Positions 23,150 to 33,906 of a stretch of DNA of 64,000 nt are shown here, in pieces. The stretch lies in contig JAVXUO010002108.1 in assembly GCA_033065855.1 (NCBI GenBank), positions 62,001 to 126,000 on the forward strand, written 5' to 3'. Numbering within the stretch: the stretch's first letter is position 1; each line of letters opens with the position of its first letter. The DNA comes from Escallonia rubra (Eukaryota; Streptophyta; Magnoliopsida; Escalloniales; Escalloniaceae). The position numbers were made by a program, and so were the translations under genes. The notes below the pieces were generated by a model, which worked only from the letters and a program-made list of their open reading frames with translations, had not been told where the DNA came from and did not search any database.

Positions 23150-24060
23150 ATTTTTGCTTGTTCATATAGTGACATGCCCGGTATTGACCCATGGATCGTT
23201 GAGCATCACCTACCCACTGTGTCAGAGGTTAAACTGTTAAGCACAAGCTCCTTAAGTTGAGACCTGAATGGTCTCTCAAGGTCAAAGAGGAAGTAGCGAA
23301 ACTCCTCCACAAAGGGCTTATAAGAGTCATTGAGTACCTTACCTGACTGGCCAACATAGTACATGTCCCTAAACCGACTGGCCAAGTCCAAATGTGCGTT
23401 GACTATCAGGACCTTGATCGCGCCTCTCCTAAGAATGACTTTCCTCTTTCTGTCATTGATATGATCATAGAAAACATTGGGAGCAGGAAGTTAGTATGAT
23501 TTGTGGATTGCTTCGCGGGATACAACCAAATAAACATGGCTCCCGAAGAAGACTATGAGAAGATAGCTTTCACTACAGCATATGGCATATTTTGCTTGAC
23601 AGTGATGCTTTTTGGATTAAAAATGTCAGGGCAACATATCAACGAGCTGTTACTACCCTCTTTCAAGATATGATCCATAAGGAAGTAAAGGTGTACGTAG
23701 ATGATATAATCACTAAGTCCAAGAAACGGGAGGATCACTGTACAATTTTGAGGAAATATTTTGAGAGGTTAAGGAAATATATTGTAAGACCCAATCCCCA
23801 GAAATGCATGTTCGAGGTTATAGCCGGTAAACTGCTAGGATATATGGTCATGAGTAAGCAGGGCACAAAAGTAGACCTGACTAAAATTAAGCCCATAGTG
23901 GAGATACCTCCACCAAGGAGAGAGAAACAAATCTGAGGGTTCCTAGGAAGGATCCATTACATCAGTCGATTTATATCTCGGTTCCCATGATATGCGAGCC
24001 ATCTTTAAGTTGTTAAAGAAATATTCAACAAAGGAGTGGAATCCTCTCTCCCAGGAAGCT
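23150..24060 (+). pseudogene. Tat-type reverse transcriptase, decayed
   Basis: Pieces in order: MPGIDPWIVEHHLP, LRPEWSLKVKEEVAKLL, VHVPKPTGQVQMCVDYQDL, FAGYNQINMAPEED, KIAFTTAYG, then the catalytic YVDDIITKS at 23694-23705 in an open stretch 23592-23936. At least three stops or shifts lie before the catalytic motif. The order and the YVDD box identify gypsy RT; the wording fits the Tat lineage. Confidence 0.85.
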
Positions 24061-25018
24061 AGAAATACTTGAGTAACCATCCAGTTTTGAGCCCTTCTGT
24101 ACCTGGTACTCCTTTATTACTCTACCTAACATTGATCGATACAGCAGTGAGGCCAATGTTGGCTCAACATCTAGAGAATTCAATGATCGAGAGAGCCATC
24201 TCCTATGTCAGTAAGAAGTTGACCCAAGGAGAAATAAATTATTCAGCTTTAGGGAGACGTGCCTGTCACTAGGCTAAGTAACACAAAGATAATGACATAC
24301 GTATTGGCTTACCCAATCAGGATGCATGCGAGAATGAGTCGAATGAAGTATTTGTTTCACAAGCCTATATTGTCCAATCGCACGACGAAGTGGCTCTTGC
24401 TACTTTTCGAGTTCGACATCACATATGTCACCCATAAGTCTATGAAAGGAAAGGCCATGTCAAACATGCTGGGGGATTGCCCTAAAGAAGATACTAGTGA
24501 TTGGGAGGCAAAGTTCCTAGACGAAGATGTTTGTGTCGTAGAATCCGAGACTAGGTGGCAATTCTATTTTGATGGAGCGGCGAACAGCAAAGGATTCAGA
24601 GTAGAATTACTGCTAATCTCACCAGATGGGGCTCATACCCCTATAGCCATTAAGTGGACCTTCAACGGTACTAACAATAGCCGAATACGAAGCATGTATC
24701 ATTGGCTTGGAACTAGACTTGAGCCTAAGGGCAAAGAAAAGTTACAGTATACGCGGATTCAACCCTGATCATCCATCAGAAATAGGGGATGTGGAGAATT
24801 AGAGACGAACATCTTCAGGCATACCATGCCTATTTAGAGAAGATTGTAGACAAATTTGAAAACATAGAATTCCAATACCTTCCCTGGCTTAAGAATAAAT
24901 TTGTTGATGTTTTAGCGACCATTGCATCGATGGTAGAGATACACAAGGAACAAGAGGTGGAGCCATTTGTGATTGAAACGGGGATCAACCAGCCTACTAT
25001 TTTATGGTTGCACCGTTA
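24061..25018 (+). pseudogene. Tat-type tandem RNase H region, decayed
   Basis: RT-linked RNase H pieces read RAISYVSKKLTQGEINYSAL and TKWLLLLFEFDITYV. They are followed by a second RNase H1-like domain beginning WQFYFDGAANSKG and continuing through 24789-25016 (YHAYLEKIVDKF, FQYLPW). Two successive RNase H modules are the diagnostic feature of Tat-lineage elements. Frames change between 24272 and 24789. Confidence 0.75.
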
Positions 25019-26264
25019 GAGAAAATTGGGACAGAAGAACCACTGATATCCAAAATTTAATCCGAGATGGTATACATCCTGAAAAAGCTTCCGCAAAAGA
25101 TAGTGTGTCTCTGAGAAGATGGGCGGCACAATTCATCATGTGTGAACCAAACCTGTATAAGAGGCATTATGATGGGGAACATCTATTGTTTTTCACAGAT
25201 AGAGAAGGTTACCAGATTATGGAAGATATACACTCAGGCGAGTGTGGATCCTACATGAACAGCTGGATACTAGTGAAAAATGTGCTTTGACAGGGATACT
25301 ATTAGAGTACCATGGAACAAGATTGTATCGAGCACGTAAGAAAATGCCACAAGTGTGAGGTGTACGCAAACTTACAATATCTTCCCTTGGGAGTTGTACA
25401 CCAACTTACAATAGCTTCCCTCGAGGGAATAGACATGATAGGTAAATTAGTTTGAAAGCTTCCAACGGACATGAGTTCATACTCGTGGTCATATTTGACT
25501 GCACGAAGTGGGTGGAGGCCTAATCACATGCCATGTTGAATGCCAAGAAGGTAGCTTGGTTCACCCAGACCAATATTATCTGCCGATATGGTGTTCCGCA
25601 TGAGTTGATCTATTACAATGGCTTGCATTTCGAATGAGATGTTACAAATTTGGTAGAAGAATATGGTATCGGCTGACACCGACAGTCAGCATACTGTTTA
25701 CAAACAAATGGGGCTGTAGCGGTTGCTAATAAGAATATTTAGAGTATCCTTTGTACGATGATAGATTTTTGTTGGAGTTGGCTAGATAAACTTTCCTATG
25801 CCATGCGGTTATAGGACATCATTGAGAACATCTACTGGGGCTACACCATACTCATTACTTTATGGCATGGAGGCAGTCCTTTCAGCAGAATTAGAGGTTA
25901 CTATTGGAAAATCAGATAGCCATAGTTATCAAAAGCGAGCTCGAGCGTTCAACAAAGGGGTAAGAGGACGTGACTTGAAATAAGGAGATTTAGATCTAAA
26001 AGAGAATGTAAGCCAAGTCTGAGAAGCCACGAGAGAATTTTGAGCCTAACTGGTCGGGACCCTATATGATCAAGCAAATCATGACTGGAGGTGCAATCCG
26101 GTTAGTCGACTTAGATGTGATCAAATTATCACAATTAATCAATTTATATCAACTAAAGAAATACCATGCCTTTATATAATTGTAAATGAACTACGAATGA
26201 CTAAATCCTCCTTTAGGAACACTACTCAACACGTATCAATTATTAAGAGTTGAATAAAATGGTG
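25019..26264 (+). pseudogene. Tat-type integrase, decayed
   Basis: A zinc-binding part reads DIHSGECG ... CHKCEVY (25220-25370). The core pieces include VVIFDCTKWVEA near 25480-25515, RYGVPHELIYYNG and HRQSAYCLQTNGA. The C-terminal side keeps SLRTSTGATPYSLLYGMEAV (from 25807). Multiple stops. The element's 3' end and second LTR are missing; at about 26265 it is joined to another gypsy pol. Confidence 0.75.
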
Positions 26265-27539
26265 ATCAGGAAAAAAGTATCCATTGCCTCGTACAAATGA
26301 CCTTTTTGATCGGTTGCAAAGCACTAAATATTTTTCTAAGATTGACCTTAGATCGGGTTACCATAAAGGTGAAGGGGAGTGATATTTCTAAGACAGCCTT
26401 TGGAACCAGATATGGGAATTATGAGTTTTTTATGATGCCATTTGGATTGACTAATTCCCCTGCAGCATTTATGGAGCTAACAAATCGAGTATTTGGTGAA
26501 TATCTTGATCATTGTGTCATCATCTTCATCAATGACATCCTGATTTATTCTGAAAGGAAAGAAGAGCATGCCAACATCTAAGGCAATTCTTACAAATACT
26601 GAGGGAACACAAGTTGTATGCCAAATTAAAAAATGTGAGTTTTGGTTAGAAAAACTGCAATTTTTGGGACATGTTGTGTCAAGCGAAGGAGTATTAGTAT
26701 ACTCGATAAAAGTAAAAGCAGTGTTAAACTGGAAGCGTCCGACATCGATGTTCAATATTCGTAGCTTCCTACGCTTAGCCGGATACTACCGAACATTCAT
26801 GAAGGATTTTTCTAAGATTGCCTCCCAATTGACAATTTGACCCGAAAGAATGCGAAATTTAATTGGAGGAAGAAGTGTGAGCACAAATTTCCAAGAGTTT
26901 AAGGGGAGGCTGGTAACTGCACCAGCTCTTGCATTTCTATCTGGATCTGATGGGTTTGCTTTTTATAGTGATGCATATCATGATGGATTAGGGTCTGCTA
27001 TAATGTAAATAGAAAGGTGATTGCTTATGCATCAAGACAATTGAAAAACCATGAGAGGAATTACCCGACACACGACTTAGAATTGACAGCATTAGTGTTT
27101 GCCTTGAAAATCTGAAGATATTATCTCTATGGTATAGGTGGTGAGATCTAAAGAGACCAAAAGAGCCTAAAGTATATTTTCACGCAGAAGGAGCTTATTA
27201 TGCAACAAAGGAGATGGCTAGAACTCCTCAAGGACTATGATTGCTCCATATTATATCATCCGAGAAAGGCAAATATGGTGGCATATGACTTGAGTAGGAA
27301 GAGGATGGAAAATTTAGCTTTGCAATTAGCAGACAAAGAGCTATTATATAGGATTTAAAAAGCTCAAAATCATGTTTGAATAAGCGGAGAAGGGAGCAGT
27401 AGTCTTTTCCATATAGAGATCATACCTACACTACTCGATTATATAAAGGCATGGAGATGCATCCTACCAAGATGGAAAGTTGCCTGATATCCAAGGAGGA
27501 TTGGAAAATAGTGAAAAAATAAAGATTTCAGTTGCGATG
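26265..27539 (+). pseudogene. Chromovirus-like RT-RNase H fragment
   Basis: It begins inside RT ([15 protein letters not shown], 26276) and reads [12 protein letters not shown] and [13 protein letters not shown], then [12 protein letters not shown] where F-I-D-D is expected, so a catalytic aspartate is changed to asparagine (26525-26536). RNase H pieces follow ([14 protein letters not shown]). It differs clearly from family B and is cut on the right by the family B LTR at 27540. Confidence 0.8.
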
Positions 27540-28136
27540 TGTAATGCCCCAAAAATTTTCTTTTCTTACGCTAAAATTTCTTCCTTAAAAATAAATAAGT
27601 TTGTGTTCTTTTCGTAATATTGAGAAAAGTGAGGAAAACGTTTCTGTGGGATTCGGTCGAATGAAACTTGGATTCATTCGAATCAATTGGGAGAGCATAG
27701 ACATTTTGACACAACTGAAGTTTTCGGTCGAATGGAAATAGTTTTCTGTCGAATGATTAGTTTTCGGTCGAATGAAACCGCTTTAATTGTGTTGATTTGA
27801 GGAAGAATGGGGACTGAAGTTTTCGGTCGAATGGAAATAGTTTTTGGTCAAATGGAAAATCAAAATTTTGGTAAAGGCATTTTCGCGACTGAAATTTTGA
27901 GTCAAACGAAACATCATTTGCTTCGAATGAATAGTGTAAATTTTTGCTTTCTTATAAATAGTGTCTTTATTTTCCTTCCAGCCCTTTTGTTCTCTGTTTC
28001 ATTCCCTTTTCAGCGGAGGGAGAGAGAGATTAGAAGACTTGGGAAGCTCCTTTGGTATTAAGGTGGTGCCTTGAGGTTTTTCTTGCCCAAAGCTTGATTA
28101 AGGTAAGGGATTTTATTGCTTTTTGCTATGGGAATG

Positions 28137-30180
28137 TGTAAAGCCCCAGAAATTAATTAAAATTTCCAGAGCGTTAACGATCATATAATCGGAATTCGGA
28201 GTAAACCTTACAATATCGAAAGTCTCCCAAATAAAATCAAAAACCTTATAATATCATAAATATCTTAAACGGTCAATGAGAGCATGCACTAATAACTCCA
28301 AGAGTATATCAATAACTGTCATAGGGCCAAAGCTTTTATACAATCCAAAAATTTCCTCCAACACGGAGTTCAAAACAAAACCTAAACAATACCAACTTGT
28401 CTTAATTAAATACACTCAAATGTAATTACTAACTCTGAAATAAGGCAGCTGATTTTTGGTCACACAGCTAGCCCTTCCAATCTGAAATCCCACCTACTAA
28501 CCACCTGAAAGAAAAAACAATAAGGGAATGAGCCAAATGCCCAGTAAGGTCGCTTAAAGGACCAATCAAACAGAAGCAAAAATATCTGAGAAACAAAAAT
28601 TTCGGAAGCACAAAATTTCTCAACAGAACGAATAATCAAACCAGATTCCAAATGTCAAAATATGTCTGAAAGACAAGATTTCAAAGACACACCGGTTTCA
28701 ACTGAACAGAGGTCAGACCAAATATCAAATACTAAAATATATCTTAATACGGAAACAAACACTAGCAGACCAAATATCAAATGTCAAAATATATCTGAAT
28801 ATGGAAACAAACACTACAAGACGAAATATCAAATGTCAAAATATATCTGAATACGGAAACAGACACTATAGAGCAATTCAGAAAGTGGTCACATGCGTCA
28901 TTCCTGACATATGAGGCCGGTTCAGAAAGTAAGATTGTGATCTCTAGCTCAACTCCCTTGAGCTAGCCCACGTTTCAATCCACGTGGGTAAGTCGGAAAT
29001 AAGTCACATACACTGTGACATGGCTCATAAAGTCACTAAAACAAAATCTCAAAATAACCGTTATCAAATATCAGACATTTCAAACCATATTCAAAGGTTT
29101 CAAAATAACATTATCAAATTACGGACTTGTTGAACAATAAGTAGAGTATACGAAATAATGACAATCATAAATCACTGAAACGAGCGATATCAATATGTCA
29201 AATTCTGAGGTCAAACAAATTCGACGGAATTTGATTTTCACAAATCATAGACTTGACAACAAGTCATTCTTAACAAAGTTCAAAACAAAAAGGAGAGGAA
29301 GAAGAAGTTCGGATTTCAAAAAAATCTAAAGACTTACATGAGCGATTGGTCCATCTCTTATTTGAACTTCGAAGATTAAACCCTTACCCTAATCAAGCCT
29401 TTTGAGAGCCACAAATCCTTAAGCTCCTCTTTAGAGCTTCCAAACTTTCCAAGCCTTCTTCTCTATCTCTCTCTCTCTCTCTCCATCTCCCTCTCTTTCT
29501 CTCACACAAAGGAGAAGAAAAGAAACAGAGATCCCCCAAAAAGGCTAGAAATGAAATAAAACACTATTTATATGATGGTAAAGAAATTACACTATTCATT
29601 CAAAGCAATACAAGTTTAAGTCGACTCAATCCTTCAGCCGTTTCTTCTCTTGATTTAAAACATTTTAAAGTCGACTGAAAACACTTTTAAGTCGACTGAA
29701 AAGACCTTTAATTCGACCGAAAACACATTTAATGAAAACACTTTTAATTCGACCGAAAACAACTTTAAGTTGACCGAAAATAGTTTTTAGTCGACTGAAA
29801 GTACTATTCAGTCGACTGAAGTTACTGTTCATCGAATGAAAGTTACTGTTCATCGGCTAAAAATTGCAGAAACCTTTTTCGACCGAAAAATGAGTATTTA
29901 GTCGACTTAAAACCTTTAAGTCAACCGAAAACTTCAATAGCTCAATTCTACACAAAAAATATTTTCATTCGAAGAAAAACCCATTTTCCTTCGACCGAAT
30001 ATTCAGAACTCAAAAACTTTATAATTAATAAGTTTTGATTCGAATAAAACCACTTTCATTTAACCTAAAATTTCAGAAACAATCCCAATTCATTTTCTTA
30101 ATTTTAACAAAAGGCCAAAAACTTATTTATTAAAAAATACTAATTTCACACTAAGAAAAGAAAATTTTCGGGGTTTTACA
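28137..30180 (-). mobile_element. Solo LTR, family C, minus orientation (2044 bp)
   Basis: Its ends are TGTAAAGCC and GGGGTTTTACA, flanked by GAATG (28132-28136) and GAAGG (30181-30185), a 5-bp duplication with one mismatch. On the minus strand it carries GCGACCTTACTGGGCATTTG and AGGTGGTTAGTAG as in the plus-strand family C LTR at 46095-46155, which gives its orientation. The minus-strand TATA box is TATAAATAG (29564-29572). A donor-like GGGTAAGG (GT at 29387-29386) and acceptor TTTCAG/GTGG (ending at 28505) would define an 883-bp intron. No coding sequence. Confidence 0.8.
29620..30060. repeat. Array of GTCGACTGAAA / TCGACCGAAA units in family C LTR
   Basis: More than ten units of about 20-25 bp, each with a TCGAC or TCGAA core (for example AAGTCGACTGAAAACACTTT), lie upstream of the minus-strand TATA box. 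Confidence 0.85.
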
Positions 30181-31054
30181 GAAGGTACTTTCGAAATCCG
30201 AAAACTTATGCTTTGTCCAATTATGTTCATCTCTATTGGTTCACTTTGGTTTGTTTAACTTTTTTTTTCGTTTAAAACATCGTGTACCCTCCCCCATTTG
30301 TGCCTTGATGAGCACACTTTTGCATTTGTGCATTTGTGGCAGTAGATTTAAGATTGACATTGACTTTGGAGAATAACTCTAAGATTGAGAGGGTCCTTTG
30401 GACACATGTTTGAGATGTTAGTGAGCAATAGACTCCTAGCAAACCACCGGTAGCACACGTTTGATGTTTGTACGTTTGATTTGGGTCTTTTGACCACCAT
30501 AGTCTTCATATGTTGTAGCATGTCCGACATATATTAGCCATGTGTTATGGGATTACATGCTTAACTTTTTTGCTTCCATATTTGATCATAAGATATGGGT
30601 TGCTCTTTTCTATTTAATATCGCCATTTGTCTCTGTTTATTTTGCTTGATAACTTATCATTTTGCTACCTTACTAGGCTATTCGAGCTCACCCCTTTTCT
30701 TTTCTACCTTGCCTTTGCCATAGGTGAAGGAAGTGACAATGAATGATATGGGAACGTCGGAATTTTGAGATTTTGCTTAGTATCGTAAACTTTGTAGTTG
30801 TAACTTGAAATCTCACCCGGGTAGGGGTTTTTGGATTGTAATGTATTGAAATATTTTGTTTAGCCGCTACTCATAGACAGTCTTTTTGTAAGGGAATATT
30901 TTGGGATTGAATTGTGATAGACTTTTGTTATGCAGAGATGCTTTATGTTAGAAGTTTTAGTTGCTCTGTTTATACTGTTACTTTAAGAACTATAGCGGTA
31001 ATTCTTGTAGTTTGATGGTGGTCTAGGCCTCCAGTTTTGGGGGAGTGACAGGGG

Positions 31055-31066
31055 TTGTATCAGAGC
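31055..31066 (+). promoter_or_regulatory. Primer binding site, family B copy 1 (one base lost)
   Basis: TTGTATCAGAGC, the iMet site TTGGTATCAGAGC with one G missing, lies just inside the LTR end. Confidence 0.8.
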
Positions 31067-31227
31067 TTAGGTTTGTGATTATGTAGACTCGTGTGACCCT
31101 AAGTTTAAAAGGTTTCGAGTTAGATGTGCAACTAGATTGGTCTTTTCGCCTTTTTTTTTAATTTTATTTCTGGTTTATCCTTTGTATGCTATAGGCTTAA
31201 ATGATTTTATTTGGTGTTAGGAGTACT

Positions 31228-32378
31228 ATGCATCCTAGACGCTCTAATGGTAACGCCAACGATCCTCACGATCCACCAATGAATGATGGAGTTGTTGTGG
31301 CCATTATGCAAGGATATCAGAATTTGGCGAACCTAATTACATGTGGTAACGAGTTACCGCTACAGGTGTTCTACCATTGGGACAACATCGATGAACAAAA
31401 GGTGGCATATGCAGTTTTCATCCTGAGGATGATTCTGACCATTGGTGGAAGATGGTCAAGCGCACGCAGAGAATCAACGCTATTCATCCCATGACTTGAG
31501 AACGGTTTAAAGGTATTTTCTTCGAGAAATACATTCCTCAAAATATAAGAGATCAGAAGGAAAAAAGAATTCCTGAAGCTAGTACAAAATAATATGACAA
31601 TAGCACAGTATGAGGCGAAGTTCACCTCATTGTCAAGGCATGCCCCGCAACTGGTTGACACCGAGAATTTGTAAAGCAATAAGATTTGAGAATTGATTGA
31701 AGCGCGGCATCAAGAACAGGCTATTAGCTCTTAAGCTTCTGAAGCTTCTGACTTATGCCAAGGTGGTTGAACGGGCCAAAATTCTAGAGACTGACTACGG
31801 GGAGTTTCAAAAAGAGCAGGAGGAACAGAGGCACAAAAAAGGCCATGGAGAAGCTTCGGATAAGAACAAGAGTGGTGGTCAGAACAAGAGGAATGCAAGT
31901 TTACAAGAAGGCATGCAATCGACTCGTGGGTTACGAAGGTTTGCAATATCTACGGCAGAAATCATGGGGATAAGCCCTGCCATTGTTTGACAAACTCTTG
32001 CTTCAACTGTGGAAAGGTGGGACTTTATGCTATGGAGTGCCTGTATCCGAAGAAAGAGAGACCGGGGGAGAAGACTTACAACGCTCAGGCTCAGGGTGGA
32101 GCCAAGCCGTCCACATGAGATTAGAGGCCGAGTGTACAAGGCCGTGCTTATGCTTTGACTGCCAAGGATGCCACAACTTCTAACGACGTGGTGGCAGGTA
32201 CAATTCAGATCGGTTCTTATTCATTTCATGCATTATTCGACCCTGGATCCACGCATTCGTTTATAACCTCTTCTCTTGCGTGTAAGTTGGGTTCCGACCC
32301 ACGACCTTTAGAATTTGATTTGATGATTAATACCCTGGTGGGAAAATCTATCTTAGTATCTTCAGTGTACAAGCCTTG
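31228..32378 (+). pseudogene. Family B copy 1: gag and start of protease, broken
   Basis: Starts at ATG 31228 (MHPRRSNGNANDPHDPP). An internal deletion joins the N-terminal part to YHWDNIDEQK, removing about 50 codons relative to the copy at 43053. Later pieces include YAKVVERAKILETDYGEF. The zinc knuckle near 32000-32040 has its histidine replaced (C-F-N-C-G-K-V-G-L...C). The protease begins FHALFDPGSTHSFITSSLA (32230 onward). The reading is cut at 32378 by the Gag-only element and resumes at 38215. Confidence 0.85.
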
Positions 32379-33847
32379 TGTTAGCCCTATGGTTGGATAA
32401 CCTAGGCTTACATCTTGTTTTGATGATAACTACACATTGATTATGTTCTAATGTGTGCTTTGAGTGTATTCTTAGTAGGTATATACATGCACACTCATGA
32501 AGACACATTTGAGAAGTTGGATAGATGGATTAAAGCCAGAGAAGCTTAAAGTTATAGTGGACATGCTATAGAAGCTTCATCAAGTCCAATGTCGAAGAGC
32601 AACAAAGAATGCATCGGCTAAGTTACTATCGATTATAATTGATCTTTCCTATTATGTAACTAGTCTTGGTTTGATTCTTGGATTGATGACTATGACCTAA
32701 AAAGACCTTACGACACCTTGTGCATTGCATGTGAGTTCATAATCATTCACACAAGTTCGGTTCTTGAAAATGAGTGAACTTTGGAGCTTACTCAGATTTT
32801 CTCAAAACAAAATTTGGTGCTAATATTTTCATATCTTGATAAAAATTTTCATTATCTTTCCAACACAAAAAACGGTACCTCAATCCGATTTTTCTAGAGA
32901 AAGTTATGCCCAAAATAGGAAAGTTGGTTCCGTGAGGCAGCCAATAAGCAGTAGGGTATTACAGTCGACTGTAATTGAATACAGTCGACTGCACTGCATT
33001 TCAATGCAGTCGACTGCATTGGTCAAAATTCAGTTCCAACGGCTATTATCGAGGACAAAACTCCAACGGCTATTTTAAAGGGATTACAGTCGACTGCATT
33101 GGGAATACAGTCGACTGCAATGGCAGTTTTGCTCACTTTATGCCTATAACTGCTATATTTGATCTCTTCTCTATATAAATGTTCTGGGGCTTCATCAAAC
33201 ACTATGGAAACCACATTCTAAGTCTTCATTCAATAGAGAAACATCAAGGCTCATAGATTAAACTTTTCTCTCTTCATCTTCATGATTTTACATCATTAAA
33301 GAGAGCATCTTTGTGAGCAATTCTTTGATTGAGAGTGAGCATCCTTCAAGTCATCAATTCTCTCATCTCTCTATTGCACTAGAGCTTCATTTGTACTCAT
33401 TTCCTTTCAAGAGGGTTTCTTTGTACACATTTCATCTTTGTAAAAGGATTGTGATCAAGGCTTGGGTTTGTCAAGTCTTGGGTGAGCTTTGTGGATTCAA
33501 GGCTTGTGCTTAGTGTGGGGATATCACCAAGTGTTGTAAGGGTTTTGATCTTAACCCGGAAGAAGATTGTTGCTAGTGGATTCTAGTGCTCTTGCAAGGG
33601 ACTTCCTTGAAGAGGTGGATGTAGGCTTGAGGGTATATCAAGCCGAACCATTTAAATCTCCTTGTCAAGTATCTCTAACTCAATCTCTTTACTTATTGCT
33701 CTTTAATTGTTTGAGATTGTTTAGTTAGCATCTTCATTGAAGTATTACTTAGTTTGTTTGAGATTTATGATTGTGCTTAGTTTAAATTCCCCATTATATT
33801 TCAAAAACCCTATTCACCCCCCCTCTAGGGTTGTTTTATTGGTTTCA
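32379..33847 (+). mobile_element. Gag-only Sirevirus-like element: 5' LTR (1469 bp)
   Basis: It begins TGTTAGCCCTATGG and ends GGTTTCA. Target duplications CCTTG lie at 32374-32378 and 38215-38219, a perfect 5-bp match, and removing the element restores the family B reading across the site. Five CAGTCGACTG palindromes (32961-33117) precede the TATA box TATATAAAT (33172-33180). It is nearly identical to the 3' LTR. The open frames inside are not genes. Confidence 0.95.
32961..33117. repeat. CAGTCGACTG palindrome cluster in U3
   Basis: Five copies at about 32961, 32981, 33006, 33087 and 33106, about 60-210 bp before the TATA box. The same set is in the 3' LTR (37328-37485). Confidence 0.9.
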
Positions 33848-33849
33848 AG

Positions 33850-33861
33850 TGGTATCAGAGC
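33850..33861 (+). promoter_or_regulatory. Primer binding site, tRNA-iMet type
   Basis: TGGTATCAGAGC starts two bases after the 5' LTR terminal CA. Confidence 0.95.
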
Positions 33862-33906
33862 TTCGGCTCTTGATTTTTTGGTTAAAACCTAGAGAGTTAA
33901 AAGATC

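Larger units (their letters stand above)
28103..30723 (+). other. Predicted LTR leader intron, family B copy 1 (contains a solo LTR)
   Basis: Donor AAG/GTAAGGG at 28103; CTTAC at 30669-30673 followed by GAGCTCACCCC; pyrimidine tract; acceptor TTTGCCATAG/GTGAAGG ending 30723. Without the inserted family C LTR and its duplicated site the intron would be about 570 bp, like the other copies. Confidence 0.45.
27540..31050 (+). mobile_element. Family B chromovirus: LTR 1, interrupted by a solo LTR
   Basis: It begins TGTAATGCCCC, ends GGGGGAGTGACA and is followed by an iMet-type primer site. The TATA box is TATAAATA at 27953-27960. Several TTTTCGGTCGAATG-type units lie at 27650-27910. A 2044-bp solo LTR of family C (28137-30180) splits it; without this insert the length is about 1.46 kb, like the other family B LTRs. 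Confidence 0.88.

Noticed and set aside
33313..33513. Open frames inside Sirevirus-like LTRs (also 37681-37944)
   Set aside because: They lie in the LTR downstream of TATA, start without context, differ in length between the two LTRs, and match no domain.
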